Shown here one piece after another: positions 34,017 through 42,846 of a DNA stretch of 64,000 bases (the first letter of the stretch is position 1; each line of letters starts with the position of its first letter). The DNA is taken from the NCBI GenBank assembly GCA_016870995.1, contig VFZU01000010.1:31882-95881 (forward strand). Reading direction: 5' to 3'. The stretch comes from Acidobacteriota bacterium (GTDB lineage Bacteria; Acidobacteriota; Terriglobia; Bryobacterales; Bryobacteraceae). The notes below the pieces were generated by a model. It saw nothing but the letters and a program-made list of their open reading frames with translations. It was not told the origin of the DNA and made no database searches. Made by a program: the position numbers and the translations under genes.

Positions 34017-36206
34017 ATGCCTAAGAACAGTGATGGAAGTGTGATGGAGTTACCGGGCTCCGTGTATCACTTTGGCCCATTCACGTTAGATCCATCGAAT
34101 GTTAGACTTACGGCGGGTGGCATAGCCCGCCCATTGGAGCCAAGGTCCTTCCGCCTGTTGCAGTTTTTGATCGAAAACAGGCAGCGCGCAGTCTCCAAAG
34201 AAGAGATTTTGACGGTCGTTTGGGACGGAGTCGCGGTTTCAGACAACGCGTTGACCCGGGCCATCGCTCAGGTCCGCAAAGCGCTTGAGGATGACCCCAA
34301 AGACGCGAAGTACATTGAGACCATCCCAACCGTCGGGTATCGATTTCTGGCCACGGTTGAGGAGCAAACAGTTTCTGCCTTGCCAGCTCCGGTCGATTCC
34401 GCGCCAGTTAGCCCCTCCGCTTTCCCAAAGCTGAGTAGGGCTATTGCCACGGCTGCCATTGCCGTCATCGCCGGGCTGGCGGGGGCACTCTGGCTAACTA
34501 CAAACGCGTCGAACAAGCCAGCTCCAAACGTTGCGGTCCCGTTCACCACGTATCCGGGCAATGAGGCCTATCCGACGTTTTCTCCAGACGGCAACCAGGT
34601 GGCTTTTACTTGGAATGGAGATCACGAGGAAAACTACGATATCTACGTAAAGTCGATCGGATCCGAGACTCCGCTTCGGATCACCACCGCGCGGGAGATG
34701 GATGCTCGGCCGCAGTGGTCGCCAGACGGGCGATACATCGCTTTCCAGCGCCAGTTACTGGGAGGCAGAACCGCACTGATGCTGATCCCGCCCCTCGGCG
34801 GTGCCGAGCGAAAGCTCGCGGAATTCACCAATGTCGCCGCTCAAGCCGTCGGAATGTTCTCGCACGGCGCAATCGTCGCTAGTGGGTTCTCCTGGTCGCG
34901 CGATGGGAAATGGATTGCGATATCCGGAGACTTCATCGGCGACGGATTGGATCGCATCAATCTGGTCTCCACTGAAACAGGAGAGTCGCGGCCCCTCACT
35001 CAGCCTCCTTCAAAAGATCTGGCCGACCGCGAGCCATTTTTCTCACCCATCGCGAACGAACTGGTTTTTGATCGGTCTCCTGTTTTTTCGGCGGCGACGC
35101 TGTACCGCCTTTCGCTAGACGACAACTTCCTCCCCAAAGGCGAGCCAACACTACTCTACTCAAGCCAGTTTCGATTGTTTGCGCCTTCGTGGATGAGCGG
35201 CGGCAATGAGCTCGTTGTTGTCTCGGGTTTATTCGGCTCCGGTCCCGGCGGAAAAGTCTACCGGATGCCTGCGCTTGGCGCAAGTTCGCTTACGAGGATG
35301 GAATCATTGGGTTCGGCGGTAAATTCTTTTGCCGTATCGAAGGACAATCGAAGGGCCGTGTATGGAGCAGGCACGAGAAATTCCAACATCTGGCGAGTAG
35401 AATTGGTCAGTGCGCGAGGCGAGGATTCAACTGCTTCCGGGGCAGCAAAATTCGTTGTCTCCACGCAGCGGGAAGTTCATCCGCACTATTCCACGGATGG
35501 CCGCAGAATCGCCTTCTACTCAACTCGCTCTGGCGCAACTCAAATCTGGGTTTGTGAAGCGGATGGCTCCAAACCTGCAATGATCACGAACTTCCCGAAT
35601 GGGGTCGTCGGCTCACCTCGTTGGTCTACGGATGGACGCACGCTGGTCTTTGACGCGAATGTCACAGGGCACTTTCAAATCTATACGGTCAGTGTTGAAG
35701 GAGGAAAAGTCCGTCAGTTGACGAATGGACCAAGGCCAAGCTATGCGGGCAGTTACTCTCGTGACGGCAAGTGGACCTACTACGCTATGACTGAAGACAA
35801 AGCTGGTGCGCAAGTTTGGAAGATACCTTCCGAGGGCGGCGCGCCAGTGCGTGTGACGAAAAATGGCGGCTCCGCTCCCCAAGAGTCACTCGATGGCAAG
35901 ACACTGTATTTCGTGAAGCAGTCCGGCGTCGGTTCGCTTTGGAAGATGCCAGTTGGCGGCGGTGAGGAGAAGCAGATCGCTAATTCGATTTTTCGCTCGA
36001 ATTATGCCATCACGAGCAAAGGCGCTTACTTGATGAGCGGACCAGCGATCGACTTGCTGAACCCCGAAACCGGCCAGCGAAAAACGCTCTTCAAGACAAA
36101 GAATCCCGACCTCGGCCTCGCTGTATCGCCGGACGAGCGCTACCTCCTGTGGTACCAAGTCGACACCATCGGCAGCGACCTGATGCTGATAGAAAACTTC
36201 CGCTAA
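34017..36206 (+). CDS. Winged-helix DNA-binding protein with TolB-like WD40 propeller
   Basis: A 729-residue transmembrane regulator of a layout common in acidobacteria. Residues 15-112 are an OmpR/CadC-type winged helix (LEPRSFRLLQFLIENRQRAV; DNALTRAIAQVRKALEDD; YIETIPTVGYRF). One membrane helix follows (141-160), then a periplasmic six-bladed TolB/WD40-like propeller (AYPTFSPDGNQVAFTWNG; ARPQWSPDGRYIAFQ; HYSTDGRRIAFYSTRSG; GSPRWSTDGRTLVFDAN; YAGSYSRDGKWTYYAM). It would sense something outside the membrane and bind DNA inside. A GGAG lies about 10 bp before the ATG; an internal ATG at 34044 is also possible. It is 53 bp from the divergent protease and convergent with the broken permease gene. 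Confidence 0.88.
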   Translation: MPKNSDGSVMELPGSVYHFGPFTLDPSNVRLTAGGIARPLEPRSFRLLQFLIENRQRAVSKEEILTVVWDGVAVSDNALTRAIAQVRKALEDDPKDAKYIETIPTVGYRFLATVEEQTVSALPAPVDSAPVSPSAFPKLSRAIATAAIAVIAGLAGALWLTTNASNKPAPNVAVPFTTYPGNEAYPTFSPDGNQVAFTWNGDHEENYDIYVKSIGSETPLRITTAREMDARPQWSPDGRYIAFQRQLLGGRTALMLIPPLGGAERKLAEFTNVAAQAVGMFSHGAIVASGFSWSRDGKWIAISGDFIGDGLDRINLVSTETGESRPLTQPPSKDLADREPFFSPIANELVFDRSPVFSAATLYRLSLDDNFLPKGEPTLLYSSQFRLFAPSWMSGGNELVVVSGLFGSGPGGKVYRMPALGASSLTRMESLGSAVNSFAVSKDNRRAVYGAGTRNSNIWRVELVSARGEDSTASGAAKFVVSTQREVHPHYSTDGRRIAFYSTRSGATQIWVCEADGSKPAMITNFPNGVVGSPRWSTDGRTLVFDANVTGHFQIYTVSVEGGKVRQLTNGPRPSYAGSYSRDGKWTYYAMTEDKAGAQVWKIPSEGGAPVRVTKNGGSAPQESLDGKTLYFVKQSGVGSLWKMPVGGGEEKQIANSIFRSNYAITSKGAYLMSGPAIDLLNPETGQRKTLFKTKNPDLGLAVSPDERYLLWYQVDTIGSDLMLIENFR

Positions 36207-36231
36207 GAATTGCCTCGCAACACAACCTCGA

Positions 36232-38844
36232 TCAATCGTTGCGAAGCGCCTCGGTCGGCGATAGGCGCATTCCCCGTCGTGCGGGTCCATAGCTGGCCAC
36301 CAGTGCGGTGCCGATGAGAACCAGAGCGGTGAGTACGAAGCTACCGACGTCGCGCGGGGGAACTCCCGAGAGGAATATCGAGAGTAAAGGCGTAACGAGC
36401 GCTGCGAGAATCAAACCGATCACCAGCCCCAGTCCAGTAATAGCCAGACCGTCACGGATCAGCAATCGCATCACAGAGAGCGGCTCTGCGCCGAGTGCGA
36501 TGCGGAGGCCGATTTCAGGCACGCGTTGCGCCACCGTGAAAGATACAACTCCGTAAATCCCTGCGATGGTGAGTGCCCAGCCGACCAACCCCAGCGCGCC
36601 CAGTAAAGCAGCGGCGGCGCGAGGCGGAAATAGCGCGACAGCCATCACACTACTCAGCGGCCGAGATCGCGTGGTCACACGTGTGTCGGTTAGGTTCAGC
36701 GCGTCCGGTAGCGACCGGGCCAGCGCTGTGGCGTCGCCTTCTGTACGGACATGGATCTTGATATTACCGGCATCGGCTCCGTAGACCCAATACACTTGCG
36801 GCTGCGTCTCTTCGCCAAGAGTCAGATAGCGGCTGTCAGCCACCACCGCGACAATCTCGCCCCAAGGCTGCTGAGTTTCGCTCGCCCGCCGAACCCATTT
36901 TCCAATTGCACTTTGTTTCGGGAAGACGCGGCGCGCGAAAGTTTAGTGCACGATTGCGACGCGAGAAGTATTCTGTCGGTCATCTTCGTTGAAGTCGCGG
37001 CTATCCCGAAGCGCGATACCCATCGTGCGGAAATACTCCGGCAGCACCCAGTTGGTGTTGACCTTGAATTTCTGCTCTTTGTCGCCACGATTCACTTGCA
37101 CACCGGTGACGATGGAATCCATGCTGAGGGGAACGACGTTAGCGCCCGACACCGCAGTGACGCCCGGCAGTTCTCTTAGCCTGCCTACCGCGGCTCGATA
37201 GTAGGCTGCCACTTCAGCCTCCTTCAATTGCCCACTGCGCGTATCCGCTTCGACGATCGCCACGCGGTCCAGGTCAAAGCCAGGATCTATGTTTGAGGAG
37301 TAGGAAAGGCTTCGCAAGAAAAGTGTTGTGGAGACCAAAAGCACTGTAGAGATCGTGACCTGTGCAGTAATCAATATTCCCCGCAACGACCAGTGGCGGA
37401 AGCCATGGGCACGTGGTGCCGCGCTGACACCGCCTGTAACCGACACCCGCCATGCCTGCAACACGGGCGCGAATCCCGTAACCACTGTGGCGATCCCAAC
37501 AAGCAACGCCAGGTAGGCGAACAGGTTCAGGTCAATTGGAACATCCACTTCGAACGGCACTGGAAAGGGCATCGGCATCGATACCAAAGCCCGAGAGATC
37601 CAGATGCTGAGCAACGCTCCGGTTGAAATACCTGCCAGTACCAGCAACAGGCTTTCGGTTAACAGCAGTCTGGCCAGGCGCATCTTTCCACAACCCAGGC
37701 CAATCCGAATTGCGATCTCGCGTTGACGGGCCATGCCCCGCGCTACCAGCAGCCCTGCCACATTGATACACGCGACGATAGCGAGTGGCAGGACGAAGAG
37801 AATCAGGGCCGATGCGAACAGCACCAGCACTTTCAGCATCGATTCGTCGGTGTTCCAGAGTAGGCCAAAGCGGTGAACAGAAAATGTCTGTACGCGTGCG
37901 AGCCCTTCGTTTTCCTGCGGTTTGGCCGCCTCAAGGTCTTTTGCTTTGACCAGCACGCGTGATCGCAATTCGGCCACTGTCTGTCCCGGCCCCAGCATCG
38001 CGAGCATCTCATAGCGGTTCGTTGCGTTGCGTAGGGGTGTACCTGCTGGCAAGTATATGGAAGGCGCGATTCCCAGTCCCCAAATGGAACGAAACTCAGG
38101 CGGCAGCACGGCGACGATCGTATAGGGGCGGCCGGTAAGGATCAGCTTGCGGCCAATCACATTCGCGTCTGCATCGAGTTGCCTTTGCCAGAAAAGATGT
38201 GTGACAACGATGCTGTCGGGAGACTGCTTCACGCTCTCTGGATCAAATAGGCGGCCTCGGCCAGCCTCAACTGACAGCATGGAAAAGTAGTGAGGGCTAA
38301 CGGCCTGTCCGCGAACCACCAACGGCTGGCCGTTCTGATACAACATCAGCTCTTCCATGTTGTATCCAGCACACGTGACACCCTCTGTTTCCTCGCAGAT
38401 CGCTTTCAGGTTTTCATAAGGGATGCGATTCCCATTGCCAACCCATAGCTTCAGCAGTTCGCCCGGGCGGCCGACTGAGATGGGCTGCAGCAGAACGGCG
38501 TTCACAACGCTGAAAATAGCCGTGCCAAATCCAGTGCTCAGGCCCAACGAAAGGCATCCTACGGCCAACATGGCTTTACTGCGGCAGAGTCCGCGCCAAG
38601 CGTAGAGCATGTCCTGCAACAGTCCTTCGAGCGCTCCAGGAATCCAGATCTCTCTCGCAGCCTCTCTGGCAAGCGTGATGTTTCCAAGGCGGCGGCTAGC
38701 GGCGTCGCGGGCGATGGCGGGTTCCTGTCCGTCCTCACGATGCTCCTGCTCGGCCTGCGAGCGATGGAACTCCAGTTCTTCGGCGAGTTCCTGCTCCAGT
38801 CGATCGCGATGGAACCAATACTTTAGTCTTCGCAGTAGGCGCAT
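36232..38844 (-). pseudogene. Acidobacterial duplicated permease (MacB/FtsX type, ADOP) with in-frame TAA
   Basis: The 871-codon frame encodes a full ADOP-type ABC permease except for one TAA at 36943-36945. Before it come the N-terminal ADOP helix region (LEQELAEELEFHRSQAEQEH), a MacB-like periplasmic domain and the first FtsX core (LPLAIVACINVAGLLVARGM; REIAIRIGLGCGKMRL). After the stop the family sequence continues without a gap (TFARRVFPKQSAIGKWVRR, then VPEIGLRIALGAEPLSVMRL and the last helices). The stop sits where relatives have VAIVNETFARR or similar; here the frame reads VAIVH-stop-TFARR. The distal part could be reinitiated at a GTG (36846). Its PadR regulator lies 13 bp upstream. 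As read, the second FtsX core would be lost. Confidence 0.85.
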
Positions 38845-38857
38845 CTCTGATGTCCTT

Positions 38858-39199
38858 TCAAGCGGTTCGTAAGACGCTCTGAATGGCGTTCACTACATGG
38901 TCGAAGTCACGAGTCTGGTTGGCCAGATGCTTGCGGCCAGCACGCGTCAGCGTGTAGTAGCGGGCGCGCCGGTTGTTCTCTGAGGCACCCCATTCGTCGG
39001 TAACCCAGCCATTGAGAAGCAGCCGCTGCAGGGCCGTATAGAGAGAGCTTTCCCCCAACTCGAGCACGTCATTGGAGGAGGTTCGAATGAATTGTGTGAT
39101 CGAATACCCGTGGCGCTTGCCACCAGCTAGTGACTTAAGGATGAGCAAGTCAACTGTGCCGCTCAGGAGTTCCGGGGATTCTTTGTCTCTTGTTCCCAT
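38858..39199 (-). CDS. PadR family transcriptional regulator
   Basis: A 113-residue winged-helix repressor with the PadR hallmarks ELLSGTVDLLILKSLAGGKR, HGYSITQFI, ESSLYTALQRLLLNGWVTDE and the RARYYTLTRAGRKHL wing-and-helix end. In acidobacteria, PadR genes of this type directly precede ADOP permeases; here the permease starts 13 bp downstream, so one transcript is likely. A strong promoter and CGTTA/TAACG-type repeats lie immediately upstream and fit autorepression, as known for the family. The leader would be only a few bases long and no Shine-Dalgarno site is seen, so translation may be almost leaderless. Confidence 0.92.
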   Translation of the reverse strand: MGTRDKESPELLSGTVDLLILKSLAGGKRHGYSITQFIRTSSNDVLELGESSLYTALQRLLLNGWVTDEWGASENNRRARYYTLTRAGRKHLANQTRDFDHVVNAIQSVLRTA

Positions 39200-39213
39200 C
39201 GTTATATGAGGGG

Positions 39214-39242
39214 AGAGTAACGAAAGATCTAACGCATGTCAA
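39214..39242 (-). promoter_or_regulatory. Promoter of the padR-permease operon
   Basis: On the minus strand a perfect TTGACA (39237-39242) is 17 bp from TACTCT (39214-39219), which matches 3 of 6 bases of the -10 consensus. Repeated TAACG/CGTTA units flank and overlap the elements (39201, 39218, 39230 and in the palindrome at 39245), suggesting repressor control. Confidence 0.6.
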
Positions 39243-39244
39243 GA

Positions 39245-39263
39245 CCCATCGCGTTACGATGGG
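39245..39263. promoter_or_regulatory. Inverted repeat upstream of padR, candidate operator
   Basis: CCCATCG and CGATGGG form a perfect 7-bp inverted repeat around the centre CGTTA. It lies 3 bp upstream of the -35 element of the padR promoter, and a CCCATCGTTA copy overlaps the padR start codon at 39195. Binding by PadR is inference. Confidence 0.5.
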
Positions 39264-39318
39264 AAACCAGACTTGAAACAGCTGGGATAAGAAGGTCAAC
39301 GCTGCTGACCAAGAGCTT

Positions 39319-41151
39319 TTATCGAGCTTTGATTCCCACAACCAGGTCAACGAACTCACCGCGAGTCAGCGGGCGCTCGGGAATCCGCTTGCGTTCCTCG
39401 GCTGTGAGCCGCTTTATCCAGCGACTGCGCAGTTCTGCATCCAAAGCCAGATCGGGCCGAAAAGAATGATGAGCGAACGGCCACGCATACTGCAACCCGT
39501 ACCGCTTCTCAAGTACTCCGAAAGCCTCGGGATGAACGGCAGCAATATCATGCAGAAAGCCGCGCAGCCCCAACTGCTGAATGGCAAGAAAGCGAGGCGA
39601 GCCAGGCGCAATGTCAGACGTATAAACTACCGCAGCGCGGTCTCGCCACAACAGCTTCTGGATCTCGGCAACGGGCACTTTCGCAACCGAAACATTCTGA
39701 GTCACCGCCAAGTGGGCCGCGTGTCCCGCCGCATGTCCCAAGGCTGACCAAGTCGGTTCCAACCGCAGTGCAGAAAAGCCGATATGGGATGCCGATAACG
39801 CCACCGGCACCAGCAGGTTGCTGATGCGCTTCGGCACAATCACTCCGTAGGGCACCTGGAACGGCGCGGTGAAATGATTGAAGTCGCCGTCAGTGATCCC
39901 AGGATGCATCGCTCCCGCCTTGCCGTGGCCGTGAGAGTTCAGCGCATAGTCGCCCACAGCGATCGCGTCTGGATGCAATGGCGCGCGCACACCCACTTGC
40001 GGCTGCGTGTCGTGCTCAGTAAACGTGTACTCCCCCTCAACGCGCCTTGCCTCCCGCACATAAATGCTGGTAGGGAAGTGACCATTCTCAACGTATTCAT
40101 CCTTCGCAAATCCCCACTGGCTCGCTTCGCTTCGGATTGCTTCCGGTAAGGCTTCATCGTTCTGTAAGAACCACAGCAAACCAAGCGCGTAACTCTTGTG
40201 ACGGTCATAGATCACCTGCCGTTCAGCGAGGGATCCTTCTGGCCATCCATTCGTCTCACCAGGCAAAGACAATCGCAACGGAGTGCCCTTGATGTCGTTG
40301 ATATCTGCTTTGCCATTCGGCAATTTCTGAATCCGCAGCACGCCGTCATGGTTCTCAGTGAAAGCCTTCTTCAGCATCCCGCCGTGAAAGTGAGGAATCG
40401 CGGCCGCGTACTCCTCGCGCCGATAATCGGCAGGCTTCGTCACTGGGACTCGTAGCGCAGGATCCATCGTCATGAGAATTCGGAAGTTGTAACACTGCAC
40501 GAGCTTGTCGCCTTCACCAGTTGATCCAGGCAGAATCACACCATTCTTTACAAAGAGCTTGCCCGCAAAGCGCTCGCCATACTGCTTGGAAGACTCACGG
40601 CCTACACGATACGGCGCTCCTGCCGCAGCCGCTAAGTCTCCTTCGTACGACGCATCCACAACAGCGCGCACTTCCACCCGCTCTGCATTTCCTCCACGTA
40701 GGGCCACGATCCGGCGTAATCCTCCGGGCTCGTTGACAGACTCAACACGATCCAGCCGCCAACCCGTTCGCACCTGAAGATTCTTCTCGGCCGACAGCAT
40801 CCGCTGCAGGATCATCAACGATACCTTCGGCTCCGCAAGGGCACCGAAGAAGCAGTCCTTCACTTGCACCGAGTCTTTGCCGTAAGTCTTGGTGTAGTGA
40901 TCCAGCACGGCGTCCATGTATTCGCGGAAGAAGCCGGTCAACGCCTCCTGTGTCCGGAAGTCTGTATAAGAAAGTCCACCGGTGAGGAGCCCACCAACTC
41001 GTGGCGATGCCTCAAGCAGAATCGTGGAGTGTCCAGCACGAGCTGCAGTGATCGCTGCTGCGATCCCTGCAGGCGTAGCTCCGTAGACTGCGATAACGGC
41101 AGCATGGGCAGTTGACGCCAGAAATAACAACACCAGGAGAAAGTTCGACAT
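39319..41151 (-). CDS. Secreted FAD-dependent oxidoreductase (PF12831-like)
   Basis: A 610-residue protein with a Sec signal (MSNFLLVLLFLASTAHA) and a Rossmann dinucleotide site VIAVYGATPAGIAAAITAAR, followed by LLEASPRVGGLLTGGLSYTD, the typical start of the FAD-dependent oxidoreductase family PF12831. Later blocks VVDASYEGDLAAAAGAPYRVG and HGHGKAGAMHPGITDGDFN, and VPYGVIVPKRISNLLVPVAL, also fit. In related bacteria such proteins accompany polysaccharide use, but substrates are unknown. It stands alone, after the padR control region and before a gene-free 110-bp gap. Confident on family, not on reaction. Confidence 0.85.
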   Translation of the reverse strand: MSNFLLVLLFLASTAHAAVIAVYGATPAGIAAAITAARAGHSTILLEASPRVGGLLTGGLSYTDFRTQEALTGFFREYMDAVLDHYTKTYGKDSVQVKDCFFGALAEPKVSLMILQRMLSAEKNLQVRTGWRLDRVESVNEPGGLRRIVALRGGNAERVEVRAVVDASYEGDLAAAAGAPYRVGRESSKQYGERFAGKLFVKNGVILPGSTGEGDKLVQCYNFRILMTMDPALRVPVTKPADYRREEYAAAIPHFHGGMLKKAFTENHDGVLRIQKLPNGKADINDIKGTPLRLSLPGETNGWPEGSLAERQVIYDRHKSYALGLLWFLQNDEALPEAIRSEASQWGFAKDEYVENGHFPTSIYVREARRVEGEYTFTEHDTQPQVGVRAPLHPDAIAVGDYALNSHGHGKAGAMHPGITDGDFNHFTAPFQVPYGVIVPKRISNLLVPVALSASHIGFSALRLEPTWSALGHAAGHAAHLAVTQNVSVAKVPVAEIQKLLWRDRAAVVYTSDIAPGSPRFLAIQQLGLRGFLHDIAAVHPEAFGVLEKRYGLQYAWPFAHHSFRPDLALDAELRSRWIKRLTAEERKRIPERPLTRGEFVDLVVGIKAR

Positions 41152-41262
41152 CGCTTGCTCCCAGTTCTATCACCAAGTTGTGCCAGGATTCGACGGCGGG
41201 CTTGCGATCAATAGTCTTGCAAAGCCCACCATGGCGGAATGACCGCCCACTCGACGCAACCG

Positions 41263-42030
41263 CTACAGCAAAGGATGCGTCCGCTCACCCCGCTCATATA
41301 CGACGTGCGCGCGTCCTACCAGCAACGGATCGAGTGGTCCGATCATTTCCACACTTCGGTTCGCATAGGGTAATTTGTGCAACACATAACGCATTGCATT
41401 CAACCTGGCGCGCTTCTTACAGTCAGACTTGATGACCGTCCACGGCGCATCCGCCGTGTCCGTATAGAAGAACATCGCCTCTTTCGCCTTCGTATACTCT
41501 TCCCATTTGTCGAGTGATGCCAAATCGACCGGCGACAGCTTCCACTGCTTCAGCGGATGCACCTTTCGTTCCTTAAATCGGCGCCGCTGTTCTTCGCGGC
41601 TCACAGAAAACCAGAACTTGATCAGATGAATTCCACTGCGCACTAAATTCCGTTCGAACTCTGGCACCTGGCGCATGAATTCGGCGTACTCATCCGATGT
41701 ACAGAATCCCATCACGTTTTCAACGCCGGCCCGGTTATACCAGGAGCGGTCAAACATCACGATCTCGCCTGCCGTCGGCAGATGTTCGACGTAGCGTTGA
41801 AAATACCATTGCCCACGCTCTTCGACCGTCGGCTTCTCAAGCGCCACCACGCGCGCACCGCGAGGATTGAGATGCTCCATGAAGCGCTTGATCGCGCCTC
41901 CCTTGCCAGCTGCGTCTCGGCCTTCGAAGAGTAAAATCACGCGCTGACCTTCGGCTTTCACCCAGGCTTGCAGCTTCAGCAATTCCACCTGCAAACCGTA
42001 CTTCTGGCGCTCATACGACTTGCGGGTCAT
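41263..42030 (-). CDS. ppk2: Polyphosphate kinase 2 (PPK2), catalytic part
   Basis: A 255-residue PPK2, which transfers phosphate between polyphosphate and nucleotides. Walker A is GRDAAGKGG (37-45), Walker B region VMFDRSWYNRAGVE (91-104), and lid and C-terminal motifs FKERKVHPLKQWKLSPVD and SDCKKRARLNAMRYVL are kept. The first ATG in the frame (42030) lies after ten further family residues (RDGVYPYRNL), whose YPY motif is conserved in PPK2 proteins, and those are preceded directly by TAG at 42061-42063. Upstream the same frame continues as the 118-residue gene below. So the enzyme may have been longer, and the stop may be a nonsense change or a readthrough site. As annotated the catalytic core is complete. 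Confidence 0.88.
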   Translation of the reverse strand: MTRKSYERQKYGLQVELLKLQAWVKAEGQRVILLFEGRDAAGKGGAIKRFMEHLNPRGARVVALEKPTVEERGQWYFQRYVEHLPTAGEIVMFDRSWYNRAGVENVMGFCTSDEYAEFMRQVPEFERNLVRSGIHLIKFWFSVSREEQRRRFKERKVHPLKQWKLSPVDLASLDKWEEYTKAKEAMFFYTDTADAPWTVIKSDCKKRARLNAMRYVLHKLPYANRSVEMIGPLDPLLVGRAHVVYERGERTHPLL

Positions 42031-42060
42031 CAGGTTCCGGTATGGATAGACGCCATCGCG

Positions 42061-42417
42061 CTAGTTCTCAACTAATTCCAGATCCTGATTCGGCGGTGCC
42101 GGATCCACAAGCCGACGGTGTTCTTTCAACCGCTTCCGCATCACTTCCAGATCGTCGGGCGAAGTGCCTTTAAGGATTGCATTCACCTGATCGATCAGGC
42201 CATCATGCACCTCCGCTTCGTGCGTTTCGGCGGATCCCTTCACAAGCACATCATTGAGCGCGTTTGCTCTTGTCTCTAGTGCTCCGGCTGCCGATTCCGA
42301 TGAAGCAAATTTCTCGATCGTCTTCGGTGTGCGTGCGGGAGCTGTGTCGCCTGAATGGGCGGCGCGACTGCGAGGCGAGGGAGACTTATCAGCGCCTTTG
42401 AACTCTTCAATGGCCAT
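42061..42417 (-). CDS. Short hydrophilic protein, probable N-terminal part of PPK2
   Basis: A 118-residue, charged, partly disordered protein. It has no signal peptide. The first 45 residues are low complexity (KSPSPRSRAAHSGDTAPA), and the rest is helical (ANALNDVLVKGSAETHEAEV; DDLEVMRKRLKEHRRLVDPA). It is in the same frame as PPK2 and ends with the TAG that lies directly before the PPK2 residues RDGVYPYRNL. If that TAG were a sense codon, one continuous 384-residue PPK2 would result. On its own it resembles no named family. The separate-gene reading is possible, since its end and the PPK2 ATG are 30 bp apart. Confidence 0.55.
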   Translation of the reverse strand: MAIEEFKGADKSPSPRSRAAHSGDTAPARTPKTIEKFASSESAAGALETRANALNDVLVKGSAETHEAEVHDGLIDQVNAILKGTSPDDLEVMRKRLKEHRRLVDPAPPNQDLELVEN

Positions 42418-42583
42418 AACAAGAAATCCTCCGCTTTCATCTTAGCTCCGCGGAAAAGCAGCGGCTGCATCATCTGAAGCAATCCTGCAATGACGCTTCT
42501 TGTAAGCGCAACCCTATGGCCACCGATTCCTCGTGGCCGCAATTTGAAAAGAACTCCTCGTCAGGAGTAGCCGTAGCACTCAT

Positions 42584-42784
42584 TTAGACTTTCGTTCCAT
42601 CGAGTTTGGGGTCGTTGGTATATCGGTATCGAGTGATGACTTGATTGCCTCCCTCAAAGAACAACGACACAATGAACCAGAACAGGCTGAAGTGGACATC
42701 CTCAGAGAAGAACACCAAAACCAGGTAAAAAATGTTGCCAACTGTAGCCTCCGTTTCGCCCCTTTCCTCCCACACACCTACCAA
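42584..42784 (-). CDS. Possible small membrane protein
   Basis: A 66-codon frame with a hydrophobic centre (NIFYLVLVFFSED; FSLFWFIVSLFFEGG) and a polar tail (ITRYRYTNDPKLDGTKV), ending in TAA. The composition looks like a two-helix or hairpin membrane protein, and the tail looks protein-like, unlike the overlapping frame shifted by one. Start is uncertain: TTG at 42784 or GTG at 42775, neither with a strong ribosome site. It lies just beyond the terminator of the upstream TonB receptor gene. No family is recognised. Confidence 0.4.
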   Translation of the reverse strand: MVGVWEERGETEATVGNIFYLVLVFFSEDVHFSLFWFIVSLFFEGGNQVITRYRYTNDPKLDGTKV

Positions 42785-42790
42785 AAGTAA

Positions 42791-42821
42791 AACCGGCTCC
42801 CTCTTGACGAGGAAGCCGGTT
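42791..42821 (-). terminator. Rho-independent terminator of the second TonB receptor gene
   Basis: A 13-bp stem with one mismatch (AACCGGCTCCCTC against GAGGAAGCCGGTT) and a 5-base loop. On the minus strand it is followed by TTTTACTTTT, a good T-tract. It starts 25 bp after the stop of the TonB receptor gene at 42847. Confidence 0.85.
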
Positions 42822-42846
42822 CATGTGACGATCTGACAATCCAGGA

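Noticed and set aside
36214..36237. TCGCAAC/GTTGCGA repeat between the TolB regulator and the permease gene
   Set aside because: Loop of about 16 bases and no T-tract; weak as a terminator.
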